Shown here in pieces: positions 1 to 9,023 of a DNA stretch of 64,000 bases. Made by a program: the position numbers and the translations under genes. The notes below the pieces were generated by a model, which was given only the letters and a program-made list of their open reading frames with translations, was not told where the DNA came from and ran no database searches. Where the stretch lies: the NCBI GenBank assembly GCA_040219275.1, contig JAVJSU010000059.1:22523-86522 (forward strand). The letters are read 5' to 3'. How positions within the stretch are numbered: position 1 is the stretch's first letter; every line of letters begins with the position of its first letter. The stretch comes from JAVJSU01 sp040219275 (GTDB taxonomy: Bacteria > Chloroflexota > Anaerolineae > Aggregatilineales > Phototrophicaceae).

Positions 1-168
1 AATGTGAATACACACAAACGATCAAAAAAATTAGTCATCAGCGTGTACAAGCGGCTATAAAAGGTCAAAATGGGGCGTTTTTATGTCGCGTAACGGGTGG
101 AGCGGACTACTTGAGCGGTGATATGCTGTAAGGGTAAGGCGAGAATGTGAATTTAGCGGAGACAGCAC

Positions 169-342
169 ATGCACCCATATATCGTCAATGCCATGAATGA
201 AGATCACCTGCGAGAAATGCACGAACGTTACCAGAAAGATGAGTTGGTCAAAATTGCTCTAGCATCGCGCAATACCCGAAAATCACCCATCGCTCGTGCG
301 ATTACGATGCTGATTGTTTTGTTTGGAGTTGGCGCGGTTTAA
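169..342 (+). CDS. Small hypothetical protein, 57 aa
   Basis: An ATG at 169 follows a GGAGA-type ribosome binding site at about 158-162 and opens a 57-codon frame ending in TAA. The N-terminal two thirds are charged and probably helical (MHPYIVNAMNEDHLREMHER). The last 15 residues are hydrophobic (AITMLIVLFGVGAV), so it may be a tail-anchored membrane microprotein. I recognise no family. It stands alone, convergent with the DUF2785 gene, and a GC-rich imperfect inverted repeat at about 361-402 lies between the two and could end transcription. Coding status rests only on the ribosome binding site and the charged-then-hydrophobic composition. Confidence 0.45.
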   Translation: MHPYIVNAMNEDHLREMHERYQKDELVKIALASRNTRKSPIARAITMLIVLFGVGAV

Positions 343-424
343 GCATCATCTCACATTGAGGGCGGGGCATGTGCTATATATGTGCATAAATGAAGCCCCG
401 TCTGGCAATTGGATAGCGCGCGGA

Positions 425-1282
425 TTATTGCGTGAATAATTTTAATCCCTCGAAGATGGTGGCTTTAAGCGCCTCCCCATGCGGGAACTCCCCGTGTACC
501 TCATTAAAGCGCATCTTAAAGTAAATGGTTCGCAGGAGCGTTTTGACGTTGAAATAGGCGCTATGCAGAAGCGGGTCAAAACCGCCTGCCGGATCAGCGG
601 CTTCGGTGATAGCGATGAGCCGATTCAGCCACGCCTGTTGACTTTCCAACGTTAATTCCCCGCGAAAGAAAATGGTGACGACTGCCCGCGCTATGCGGTC
701 ATCTTCGCCATGCACAAAACAAGAACCGCTACGGACGAGGAATTTATCACCGATTGCTTCGAGGATACGGGCTAAATCATCCGCGTTGATTTTGTCACTG
801 CGCGTCAGGAACCACAGTAAATCAGCCGTGTGTGCGATGGTGTGCGCCCATCCCTTGCCTTCCACGTATCCGCGCAGGTCATTTTCCGCCGCGAGATAGG
901 TCAAGCCATCTTCAAGCATGGTGTGTATGTCATCGGCTGTGAGAAAATCCTGTTTGTTATCTTCGTTGACGATCTGCGCGAGAATCACCGCCGCGAATGA
1001 CCGCACAAACACCCCATCCGTGCCTTTTTCGCCGATTCCTTGCGTAAGGCGACTCCGCAATTCAGGGATCATCGCTTGCATGTCTGCCGGAGTGAGCGTT
1101 TGGCGCACCATCCAATAGGCAAAAATCATGTAGCCAAATTCATCACGCAGAACACCATCCGGCGAGGCGAGGAATTCCAATAGAATGGGGATGCACTCAG
1201 CGGCGGTATAGCCTTCCGGCAGGGCATAATCATTCTGGACGATGGCTTGCCAGAAAGCGCGATCATGAGGGGCTAGTGGCAT
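425..1282 (-). CDS. DUF2785 domain-containing protein
   Basis: This 285-aa soluble, all-helical protein is of unknown function. The recognisable signature of the DUF2785 family is the stretch around residues 137-155 (RGYVEGKGWAHTIAHTADL), with conserved RGYV, KGWAH and AH.AD elements. The HEAT-like helical pattern covers nearly the whole length, as in other family members. There is no signal peptide or membrane segment, so it should be cytoplasmic. It is transcribed alone, divergently from the receiver-PAS kinase downstream. The ATG at 1282 is the natural start; upstream on the coding strand is a purine-rich GGAGAG. The family assignment is fairly secure, but no biochemical role can be given. 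Confidence 0.82.
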   Translation of the reverse strand: MPLAPHDRAFWQAIVQNDYALPEGYTAAECIPILLEFLASPDGVLRDEFGYMIFAYWMVRQTLTPADMQAMIPELRSRLTQGIGEKGTDGVFVRSFAAVILAQIVNEDNKQDFLTADDIHTMLEDGLTYLAAENDLRGYVEGKGWAHTIAHTADLLWFLTRSDKINADDLARILEAIGDKFLVRSGSCFVHGEDDRIARAVVTIFFRGELTLESQQAWLNRLIAITEAADPAGGFDPLLHSAYFNVKTLLRTIYFKMRFNEVHGEFPHGEALKATIFEGLKLFTQ

Positions 1283-1635
1283 GGGATTTTCTCTCCTGAT
1301 GAAATAAACTTGTGTTGATTGCTCGTCAGAAATTCAGCTAGTCAGTTTCTCATTATAAGCAGTCATTTTGCATATTGCGCCCTGTTTTACCTGAGTTTCT
1401 GAGAGAATATAACATTTATCATACAACCGAGAAATCAGCCTAGTTCATATAGGTCAGGTGGCGCTATGCTCATGGATGGTGGAAGTGTACCATTATCTGA
1501 GTAGCGCATCCTTAACCGTACCCAAATAAAACCAATTTGCGAAAAATACGCCAGCTTAAGTTATAATGTAAGGGTAGTCCATCAGTTCGGGCTTCCTGTT
1601 ACGGGAAATCGTTGATCTGAGATAACCAAAACATA
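1283..1635. promoter_or_regulatory. Divergent intergenic region with possible promoter
   Basis: This 353-bp AT-rich gap separates the divergent DUF2785 and histidine kinase genes and should carry promoters for both. A TATAAT hexamer lies at 1562-1567 on the plus strand, about 70 bp before the kinase start. The best upstream partner is TTGCGA at 1537-1542 with a 19-bp spacer, which is weak. Nothing else, such as an RNA gene or repeat, is evident. Confidence 0.35.
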
Positions 1636-4311
1636 ATGAAGGTTATGGATACACGAATAACAACCACTCAGGTGAATACAATTTTAGTTACCGATGATGA
1701 CCCGCTTGTGCGCCAATCTATCGGTAATTTATTGCGTAAGGACGGCTATGCGGTTATTGAAGCCGCCACGAGCGCGGAAGCCCTGTCTGCCTGTGCCAAC
1801 GGTGCAAATCCTGATTTTGTGCTGGTAGATGCGGTGATGGCGGGCATGGATGGCTTCACGCTTTGCCAGAAGATAAAAGCCTTGCCCAACGGCACGAATA
1901 TCATCGTCATTATGCTCAGTAACCTTGATGATGATGCCGCTATTCAACGCGCCTTTGAGTATGGTGCAGATGACTATATCCTCAAGCCCGTTCAACCCAT
2001 TTTGTTGCGTCAGCGGGTGCGCCAACTTCAAAAATTCAAATCGATCCAACAACAAAACGATGAACGTAACCGTGTGCTTGAGGTGCTTTCCGACGATTAT
2101 CTATATGAAATTCGCGTAGAAGCCGATGGTACGCTCATCACAGATCGTGTTAGTAGTAACTTCCTTGTGACTACGGGCTATGCAGTTGACGAATTAAGCG
2201 CGGATGGCTGGCTTAAGCTGGTGCATCCTGATGATCTTCAACGCGCACAGGGTCGTTATGAGCGGTTGTTGCGTAATAAGGCGGATCGTCTGGAATTTCG
2301 GATTATCACCAGAACGGGCGATGTTCGCTGGCTGGATGACAATGCCTATCCGATTTATGACGAATCAGAAAATCGGGTCGTCCGTATTTATGGCATCGGG
2401 CGGGATGTAACCGAGACGAAGCTACAAGAAGCCAAACATCGCCTCAATGAAGAACGGCTTCAACTGGCGCTGGATGCCGCCGAGGATGGCATCTGGGATT
2501 GGAATATGTTGACGGGCGAGGTGTACTATAGTCCGCGCTGGGTGGAGATGCTCGGTTTTACAACGGATGAAGTCGCTGATGATTTTTCCACATGGGAAGA
2601 CCTGCTCCATCCCGAAGATGCGGACAGGGTACAGGCGGCACTGATGGCACATTTTAATCGAAACGTGCCTTATGATGTTGAACATCGCCTTCGTACCAAG
2701 CGTGGCGATTGGAAGTGGATTCGTGCCACCGGAAAAGTGGTTCGGCGTGACGACAACAACACCCCCTTACGCATGACCGGCACGCATCAGGATATTGACG
2801 AGCGCAAAAAAATACAGGAATCTCTGCTCGAAAATGAAAGCCGACTGAGTGCGCTAATTAACAATGCGAGCGATATTATTTATACGCTCTCGTTTGACGG
2901 GGTCTTTTTGTATGCGTCGCCCAATTGGACGGAAAATTTGGGGCATGATCCTGAAGAGATTATCGGCACCAACTTCCGTGAGATCGTCCACCCGGATGAT
3001 ATTGTGATCTGTGAAGAATTTTTGACCCGTGTGATCGAAACCGGACAGAAACATCGCGGGGTTGAATATCGCGTACAGCACAAAGATGGCACATGGTACT
3101 GGCATACCTCGGCTGGTTCGCTGGCGCAGGATGAAAATGGCAAGCCACTCTATTATGTGGGCGCGGCGCATGATATTACCGAGCAGAAAATGGTCAAAAA
3201 CGCGCTGGCGGAAAACGAACGGCGCTATCGTATCATCTCCGATACCATTTCCGATTATGCCTATTCATATATCGTGAATCCAGACAACACGCTCACCAAA
3301 GATTGGAGCACGCAAGCCTTCTACGACATCACCGGCTATACATGGCAGGAGATGGACAGCGATGGTTGGTCGCGAATCACCCATCCCGATGATTTACCAG
3401 CCGCCTATCAACGCTTTGAAAATTTGCTAGCGGGCAAAGTGGATGTGATCGAATTCCGCATTTACACAAAATCGGGCGAAATTCGCTGGTTACGCGATCA
3501 TGGGCATCCCTATTATGATGAGGAAGCCGGACGCGTCACCCATATTTATGGCGCGGCACAGGACATCACCCAGCGCAAAGAGTTTGAAGACCAGATGCGC
3601 CAGCAAGCCATTGAACTCCAGACGCGTAATGAAGAATTAGATGCCTTCGCCTATACCGTCGCCCATGACCTCAAAAATCCTATTTCCAGCATGATGGGTT
3701 TTACCAGCTTAATTTTGAATTATCTGGATCGCATGGACGACGATAAAATACGCGAGAATCTGCAACTGATTATGGAAGGTGGCTATAAGCTGAAGGAGAT
3801 CATCAACGCGTTGCTATTGTTGGCGGGGGTCAACAAAATGGAAGGCGCACAGATGACAGAAATTGACATGAGAGAGGTCGTCTCCGCCGCCAAGAAACGC
3901 ATGATGAGCACGATTGTCGAGTCCGGCGCGACGATCATCCTGCCCGATGAGTGGCTTCCGGCAATCGGTTATGCGCCGTGGATTGAAGAAATCTGGGCGA
4001 ATTACCTCAGTAATGCCATTAAATATGGTGGAGAGCCACCGCATATTAAATTGGGTTCTGAGAAAGTGGATGGGGACATGGTGCGCTACTGGGTGAAGGA
4101 TAACGGGCAAGGCTTGACCGAAGATGAGCAAGGGCACGTCTTCACGCCGTTCACGCGCTTGAGTCAGGTTAAGATTGAAGGGCATGGTCTGGGCTTATCG
4201 GTGGTGCATCGCATCGTGGAAAAACTGGGCGGTCAGGTGGGCGTGGAAAGCGAAGTCGGCAAGGGTAGTGTGTTCAGCTTCACGTTGCCGGCGGTTAAGC
4301 GCGACCAATAA
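1636..4311 (+). CDS. Sensor histidine kinase with N-terminal receiver and four PAS domains
   Basis: This 891-aa cytoplasmic signalling kinase has no membrane segment. Domains in order are a receiver (about 15-132; acidic pair D20-D22, phospho-acceptor D65 in FVLVDA, K117 in ILKPVQ), four PAS/PAC modules (about 150-263, 270-390, 400-515 and 525-650), and a HisKA domain with phospho-acceptor H677 (YTVAHDLKNPIS). A HATPase_c domain ends the protein (N box NYLSNAIKYG, G boxes DNGQGL and GHGLGLSVV). PAS1 and PAS4 resemble each other (HPDDL..A..R...LL), which suggests internal duplication. With the receiver in front, the protein looks like a relay node that receives phosphate from another kinase or senses through its PAS domains. 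No cognate output regulator is adjacent. ATG 1645 is an alternative start, but both lack a strong ribosome binding site. Confidence 0.9.
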   Translation: MKVMDTRITTTQVNTILVTDDDPLVRQSIGNLLRKDGYAVIEAATSAEALSACANGANPDFVLVDAVMAGMDGFTLCQKIKALPNGTNIIVIMLSNLDDDAAIQRAFEYGADDYILKPVQPILLRQRVRQLQKFKSIQQQNDERNRVLEVLSDDYLYEIRVEADGTLITDRVSSNFLVTTGYAVDELSADGWLKLVHPDDLQRAQGRYERLLRNKADRLEFRIITRTGDVRWLDDNAYPIYDESENRVVRIYGIGRDVTETKLQEAKHRLNEERLQLALDAAEDGIWDWNMLTGEVYYSPRWVEMLGFTTDEVADDFSTWEDLLHPEDADRVQAALMAHFNRNVPYDVEHRLRTKRGDWKWIRATGKVVRRDDNNTPLRMTGTHQDIDERKKIQESLLENESRLSALINNASDIIYTLSFDGVFLYASPNWTENLGHDPEEIIGTNFREIVHPDDIVICEEFLTRVIETGQKHRGVEYRVQHKDGTWYWHTSAGSLAQDENGKPLYYVGAAHDITEQKMVKNALAENERRYRIISDTISDYAYSYIVNPDNTLTKDWSTQAFYDITGYTWQEMDSDGWSRITHPDDLPAAYQRFENLLAGKVDVIEFRIYTKSGEIRWLRDHGHPYYDEEAGRVTHIYGAAQDITQRKEFEDQMRQQAIELQTRNEELDAFAYTVAHDLKNPISSMMGFTSLILNYLDRMDDDKIRENLQLIMEGGYKLKEIINALLLLAGVNKMEGAQMTEIDMREVVSAAKKRMMSTIVESGATIILPDEWLPAIGYAPWIEEIWANYLSNAIKYGGEPPHIKLGSEKVDGDMVRYWVKDNGQGLTEDEQGHVFTPFTRLSQVKIEGHGLGLSVVHRIVEKLGGQVGVESEVGKGSVFSFTLPAVKRDQ

Positions 4312-4381
4312 TGCGATCCCAACCGATGCGAAACAAGCTCAGATGTTGACATCTACCCAATCGCATTGCCCTGTTTTGCAC

Positions 4382-4681
4382 TTATAACTTAGCGACGTTA
4401 CTCACCTCATACCTTAAAAGGTCGCCCCTGTCAGCGACCAAACGCGGCAAATGCTGGCGGAATTCTGCCATATGAGGGGTTTCAAAGTGGGATTTTAGCG
4501 CGGCATCGCTTTCCCAATGTTCAAAGATGCGGAAAGTATTGGGGTCTTCAAGGTCGGCATAAAAACGATAGACCACACAGCCGTCTTCCGCCTGACTCGC
4601 AGTTTGCATCTTCACCGCGACCTGTACCGCCTCGTCGCGCATCTCCGGTTTAATTTGAATCGTTCCTGAAATAACAAGCAT
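4382..4681 (-). CDS. Putative quinol monooxygenase / ABM-family protein
   Basis: This 99-aa protein of the antibiotic biosynthesis monooxygenase (YgiN-like, dimeric alpha/beta barrel) family shows the typical pattern: a first strand MLVISGTIQIKPE, the middle EDGCVVYRFYADLEDPNTF and the FEHWES..AL..H...PH segment. Family members act on quinols or small aromatic electron carriers without cofactors, but many have unknown substrates. The start ATG at 4681 has a good AAGGAG ribosome binding site six bases upstream. It is monocistronic and convergent with the upstream kinase gene. The family call is good; the substrate is unknown. Confidence 0.85.
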   Translation of the reverse strand: MLVISGTIQIKPEMRDEAVQVAVKMQTASQAEDGCVVYRFYADLEDPNTFRIFEHWESDAALKSHFETPHMAEFRQHLPRLVADRGDLLRYEVSNVAKL

Positions 4682-4789
4682 TCTTTACTCCTTAGTCAAA
4701 AGTTATTTGTTTTGAATAAATATCGAGGCAATCGTAACATAAACGGAGTCATAGCTACAAAGAAATTTCCGTTGATTGCACGCGATTTC

Positions 4790-4818
4790 AAGACAATTTC
4801 CCAATTACCCGCTATAAT
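4790..4818 (+). promoter_or_regulatory. Sigma-70-type promoter of the M3 peptidase operon
   Basis: AAGACA at 4790-4795 and a perfect TATAAT at 4813-4818 are separated by 17 bp. They lie 36 bp upstream of the first peptidase start, with an AAGGAG ribosome binding site at 4842-4847. Spacing and position fit a housekeeping promoter; the -35 matches four of six consensus bases. Confidence 0.6.
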
Positions 4819-4854
4819 GACTACATTGCAAATTAATTTTTAAGGAGATTGGCG

Positions 4855-6555
4855 ATGGTCGCTACCCTGCCAGCGGATGTAGAGGCGATGCGAGATTGGG
4901 TATGGGAAGATTTCGCTCCATTTTTTGACGATTTACAGGCGCGTGAACTCACCGCAGAGACCGTCCATGATTGGCTCAAAGCGCTATCGCATGTCGCGGA
5001 TACTGTCTCCGAATTACTCACCCGCGCCTCCCTCGCGCACAATCAAAACACCGCCGATGAAGCCGCAGAAACGCACTTTAAACGCTTGATGTCACAGATC
5101 AACCCTCCCCTCAGCAAAGCCAATACCGAACTCAGCAAAAAATTAGTGGCGACGGGCTTAAAACCGGACGGCTTCGAGATTCCGCTGAAGCGTATGGAAG
5201 CCAGCATCGCGCTGTTCCGTGATGAGAATTTGCCCCTCATCGTGCAGGAAAACGAACTCGGCATGGCATATTCCAAGCTGGCAGGCGCACAGACGGTTGA
5301 ATGGGAAGGCGAGGAACTTACACTCGTGCAATTTGAGCGCGTCTTGCAGGATAATGACCGCGACACCCGCGAAAAAGCGTGGCGTTTGGGGATGGCTCGC
5401 CGGTTACAAGATCGCGCCGCCATGAACGACATCTGGACGCAACTCTTTACCCTGCGCCAGCAAATCGCCCAAAATGCCGGACACGCCAATTATCGGGATT
5501 ACGAATGGCAAAACCTCAAACGCTTTGACTACACGCCCGACGATTGCGAGACTTTCCACCAGGCGATTGAAGAAGTGGTTGTTCCGGCGGCAGTGCGTGC
5601 CAATGAGCGCCGTAAAAGTCGCCTCGGTGTAGAGACATTACGCCCGTGGGATACCAGCGTAGACCCATCCGGCGATGATCCCCTGCGCCCCTATGACACG
5701 ATTGAAAATTTCGAGATGACCGCGCAGACCGTTTTCGACAAGGTAGACCCGAAACTCGGCGCATATTATGCCGCCCTGCGTGAAAACGACATGCTGGATT
5801 TACCGAATCGCAAAAACAAACGCCCCGGCGCATTTTGCACCAGCTTGCCGCTCTCGCGCAGTCCGTTTGTGTTTATGAACGCCGCCGGAATGCAGGGTGA
5901 TGTTCGCACCTTGCTTCACGAAGTCGGTCACGCTTTTCATGACTTCGAAATTGTCGATCAGGGCTACTATACTGCCCAGCGTCGCGCCCCGATGGAATTT
6001 AACGAGGTCGCGTCGATGGCGATGGAATTGCTCGCCGCGCCCTATTTGCTTAAAGCAGAGGGTGGTTATTATGATGAGACAGACGCGGCGCGGGATCGTG
6101 TGCAACATCTGGAGAAAATCCTCTTCTTCTGGCCCTATATGGCAGTTGTCGATGGCTTCCAGCAATGGGCATATACCAGCGGAGATGCCGCCGCAGACCC
6201 CGCCAATTGTGATGCCAAATGGGCGGAACTGTGGGATCGCTTCATCAAGATAGATTACCGTGGACTGGACGACGTAAAAGCGACGGGCTGGCACCGCAAG
6301 CAACATATTTTCCGCCGTCCCTTCTACTATATCGAGTACGGGCTGGCGCAGTTGGGCGCGGTGCAAATCTGGGCGAACGCGCTGGAAGATCAAGCGGGTG
6401 CGGTGCGATCTTATCGTAAGGCGCTGGCACTCGGCGGCACAGCCAACATTCCCGACCTATACACTGCCGCGGGCGCACACTTCGCCTTTGATACCGACAC
6501 ACTGGGTAACGCTGTAGCACTCATCGAAAAAACAATCACGGAGTACGATGCCTGA
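4855..6555 (+). CDS. M3 family oligoendopeptidase (first of tandem pair)
   Basis: This 566-aa cytoplasmic zinc metallopeptidase is of the M3 (oligoendopeptidase F / thimet) type and is predicted to cleave short peptides. The zinc site HEVGH is at residues 355-359, with the third ligand E384 in the FNEVASMAMELL segment. Length matches the M3 oligoendopeptidase group (about 560-600 aa). I take the ATG at 4855 as start because AAGGAG at 4842-4847 is correctly spaced; the in-frame TTG at 4849 would be too close. There is no signal peptide. It overlaps by one base (TGATG) with a paralogue, so the two are probably translated from one message. Confidence 0.93.
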   Translation: MVATLPADVEAMRDWVWEDFAPFFDDLQARELTAETVHDWLKALSHVADTVSELLTRASLAHNQNTADEAAETHFKRLMSQINPPLSKANTELSKKLVATGLKPDGFEIPLKRMEASIALFRDENLPLIVQENELGMAYSKLAGAQTVEWEGEELTLVQFERVLQDNDRDTREKAWRLGMARRLQDRAAMNDIWTQLFTLRQQIAQNAGHANYRDYEWQNLKRFDYTPDDCETFHQAIEEVVVPAAVRANERRKSRLGVETLRPWDTSVDPSGDDPLRPYDTIENFEMTAQTVFDKVDPKLGAYYAALRENDMLDLPNRKNKRPGAFCTSLPLSRSPFVFMNAAGMQGDVRTLLHEVGHAFHDFEIVDQGYYTAQRRAPMEFNEVASMAMELLAAPYLLKAEGGYYDETDAARDRVQHLEKILFFWPYMAVVDGFQQWAYTSGDAAADPANCDAKWAELWDRFIKIDYRGLDDVKATGWHRKQHIFRRPFYYIEYGLAQLGAVQIWANALEDQAGAVRSYRKALALGGTANIPDLYTAAGAHFAFDTDTLGNAVALIEKTITEYDA

Positions 6556-8270
6556 TGGACATTTTTGAGACCTTTCCAACCACGATTGCTGACATTCAAG
6601 ACTGGGAATGGGCAGATTTGCAGCCGTTTGTAGAGGCACTCCTCGCGCATGAACTCACGGCTGATTCGCTGGATCGCTGGTTACGTAATGTGACCGCAGT
6701 CTCCTCACTGGTTCAAGAACACGCCACCACCTTGCACAATCGCACCAGTAGCAACACCGCCGACGAAGACGCGGAAAAACGCTTACATTTTTTTCTGGAT
6801 CACATCCGCCCAAACCTGACCGCCACAGAAAACCAGATACAGAAAAAATTTCTTGCCAGTGGTTTAGAACCGCCCAACTTTAGCGTACCCTTACAGAAGA
6901 TGCGGGCAGAAGTCGCGCTTTTCCGGGAAGCCAACATTCCGCTTAAAACGGAAGAAGCCAAACTCGCCAATGCGTATCAGGCTTTAGCGGGTAAACAAAC
7001 CGTCGATTGGGACGGAAAGACCATAACGATCTCGCAATTGCGCCCCTTCCTCCGTAATCAAGATCGGGAAATCCGTGAAGATGCGTGGCGACTGCGTGCT
7101 GGTAGCTATATGGAGCATCAAGTCGCATTCAACGACATCTGGACGCAAATGATGGCGCTCCGCAAGCAAATCGCCACCAACGCCGGTTATGCCGATTACC
7201 GCGATTATATGTGGCAGGAAAAATTGCGCTTCGATTACACGCCTGAGGATGCGCTCGCCTTTTGTGATTCGGTTGAGCAGGTGGTCGTCCCGGTGGCGGA
7301 ACGGTTGATGGAAAAACAGCGCCAGAAGCTTCGTGTGGATTGCTTGCGCCCGTGGGACATTGTGGTCGATCCCTTCGGACGCGAGCCATTGAAGCCCTTT
7401 GACGATGTAGAAACGATGATGGACAGCGCCCAGACACTTTTCGATAAAATGGACGACGGCATCGGCTCTTACTATAAAACCCTGCGCGCAGAAGGTCTGC
7501 TTGATCTGGATAATCGCCAGCAAAAAGCGCCCGGTGGCTATCATTCCACGCTTCCATTGTCCAGAAGGTCGTTCATCTTCGCCAATTCCGTTGGTTTGCA
7601 GGGTGATGTTGGCACGCTTGTCCATGAGATGGGTCATGCCTATCACGCTTATCAAAAATTTGACCTGCCGTATGTCCAGCAATGGAACGTACCGATGGAA
7701 TTCAACGAAGTTGCGTCCATGGCGCTGGAATTACTCGCCATGCCTTATTACCCGCGTGCAGAAGGCGGCTTTTATGACGACGCAGAAGCCGCCCGTGCCA
7801 AACTGGAACATCTGACGGAACTCATCCAATTGTGGGTATACATCGCGCGTGGGGTGCGCTTTCAACATTGGATTTATACGAATCATGAGGTTGCCAGCGA
7901 TCCCGTCGTCTGTGATGAAAAATGGCTGGAACTGACGAAACGTTTCATGAAAGGTGTGGATCATACAGGCTTAGAAGATCAAGTGCGGGCGGATTGGCGG
8001 GGAACATTACATTTCTTCCTTGTGCCGTTTTACATGATTGAGTATGGCATGGCGCAGATGGGTGCGGTGCAAATCTGGAAAAATGCGCTGACCGATAAAG
8101 TGGGGGCGTTTGATAACTACCGTAAAGCACTCACGCTCGGCGGGACGGTTAGCTTGCCCGAACTTTACGAAACGGCTGGCGCAACGTTCGACTTTTCGCC
8201 GGAGGTCTTTCAAAGCGCGATGGACTTGATCGAAGCATCCATCATCGAACTCGACGCAATCCAGAGTTAA
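6555..8270 (+). CDS. M3 family oligoendopeptidase (second of tandem pair)
   Basis: This 571-aa paralogue of the preceding peptidase is collinear over its entire length. Its zinc site HEMGH is at residues 357-361, and the FNEVASMALELL segment supplies the third ligand. The start ATG (6555) overlaps the TGA of the first gene, which indicates translational coupling. Shared blocks include FNDIWTQ, AGYADYRDY, LRPWD, GALQIW-like and KAL.LGGT near the C terminus. The divergence is too large for a recent duplication, so the two probably differ in peptide preference. It is followed by a hairpin at 8284-8310 before the convergent NYN gene. Confidence 0.93.
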   Translation: MDIFETFPTTIADIQDWEWADLQPFVEALLAHELTADSLDRWLRNVTAVSSLVQEHATTLHNRTSSNTADEDAEKRLHFFLDHIRPNLTATENQIQKKFLASGLEPPNFSVPLQKMRAEVALFREANIPLKTEEAKLANAYQALAGKQTVDWDGKTITISQLRPFLRNQDREIREDAWRLRAGSYMEHQVAFNDIWTQMMALRKQIATNAGYADYRDYMWQEKLRFDYTPEDALAFCDSVEQVVVPVAERLMEKQRQKLRVDCLRPWDIVVDPFGREPLKPFDDVETMMDSAQTLFDKMDDGIGSYYKTLRAEGLLDLDNRQQKAPGGYHSTLPLSRRSFIFANSVGLQGDVGTLVHEMGHAYHAYQKFDLPYVQQWNVPMEFNEVASMALELLAMPYYPRAEGGFYDDAEAARAKLEHLTELIQLWVYIARGVRFQHWIYTNHEVASDPVVCDEKWLELTKRFMKGVDHTGLEDQVRADWRGTLHFFLVPFYMIEYGMAQMGAVQIWKNALTDKVGAFDNYRKALTLGGTVSLPELYETAGATFDFSPEVFQSAMDLIEASIIELDAIQS

Positions 8271-8283
8271 GTTTAACCGTTTG

Positions 8284-8310
8284 TAGGGGCGTAAACATAT
8301 TGCGCCCCTA
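8284..8310. terminator. Hairpin between convergent genes
   Basis: TAGGGGCG (8284-8291) and CGCCCCTA (8303-8310) form an 8-bp GC-rich stem with an 11-nt loop just after the peptidase operon. No strong T tract follows. It resembles other hairpins in this window that end in CCCCTA, so it may be a dispersed palindrome as well as a terminator. Confidence 0.5.
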
Positions 8311-8401
8311 ATCAACATCACAGAAGGCGTGTAAATTGGAGCGAATGATGATGAATGGCGCTTACGGTGAATGGTGAACACAATGTTCTGATTTTATAGG
8401 A

Positions 8402-8878
8402 CTAGTCCTCCTGCTTCCCCTCGAAAATCTGCATCCACTCGTCGACTTCATCAGCGCTCAGGCGTAAATCTGGCGCTTCTTCACGTCCGGGTTTGGGGGC
8501 AGGTTTGGCGACGCGCATCGTGATGGCAAATTGGGCAGATTTCAGGGTTTGCATCCGGCGGTGGATGGCGTTGGAGAGGACTTCATTATCCGACGAAACG
8601 ACAGTCCACTGGCGCGGGTTACGCTCTTTATGGATGCGGTCAATCATCACGCGATCTGCGTTGGAATTGCTGGATGCGAAGACGACGCGCACGCCCCGCG
8701 TAGACATTTTCGATGCGCCACCGGGCAAACCATGATCGAAGACCACCACGCAGGTTTTTCCGGTACGGGCGACAAATCCCACCAGCTTTTGCACGAGTCT
8801 GGCTTCGTCGTCGGGGTCATCCAATTCAATGTCCGGCAGGTAGCCGATGAGGTTGTGTCCATCTATTAAGTACGGCAT
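8402..8878 (-). CDS. YacP-like NYN domain (PIN-fold) protein
   Basis: This 158-aa protein of the YacP/NYN family has a PIN-like fold nuclease domain. It begins with the family hallmark LIDGHNLIG (D6), followed by VVVFDHGLPGG and the acidic motif SNADRVMIDRI, then VVSSDNEV. These carry the conserved acidic residues expected to bind Mg2+ in an RNase-type site. The C-terminal 45 residues are polar with a short acidic helix. I prefer ATG 8878 (MPYLIDGHN) because family members start there and GGTGA lies just upstream; ATG 8890 would add four residues. It is likely an RNA-processing ribonuclease by analogy with B. subtilis Rae1/YacP, whose exact substrate cannot be inferred here. Confidence 0.82.
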   Translation of the reverse strand: MPYLIDGHNLIGYLPDIELDDPDDEARLVQKLVGFVARTGKTCVVVFDHGLPGGASKMSTRGVRVVFASSNSNADRVMIDRIHKERNPRQWTVVSSDNEVLSNAIHRRMQTLKSAQFAITMRVAKPAPKPGREEAPDLRLSADEVDEWMQIFEGKQED

Positions 8879-9023
8879 GAGGTTCACCATCTGAAACGGG
8901 TTTTTCCAACTATATCAGGCTTCTGTACGTCGCTGAAAAAGTTGGACACTCCTGCCACTTAATGAGCCAATTTTCTTACTGTCCTATCAGAATTGAGGGT
9001 CTTAGGCATCAGTCTCGCCGGGC

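Noticed and set aside
6984..7682. 232-codon open frame on the minus strand inside the second M3 peptidase gene
   Set aside because: It lies opposite a clear peptidase with an intact zinc site, shows no family resemblance and no ribosome binding site; it is a shadow of codon bias.
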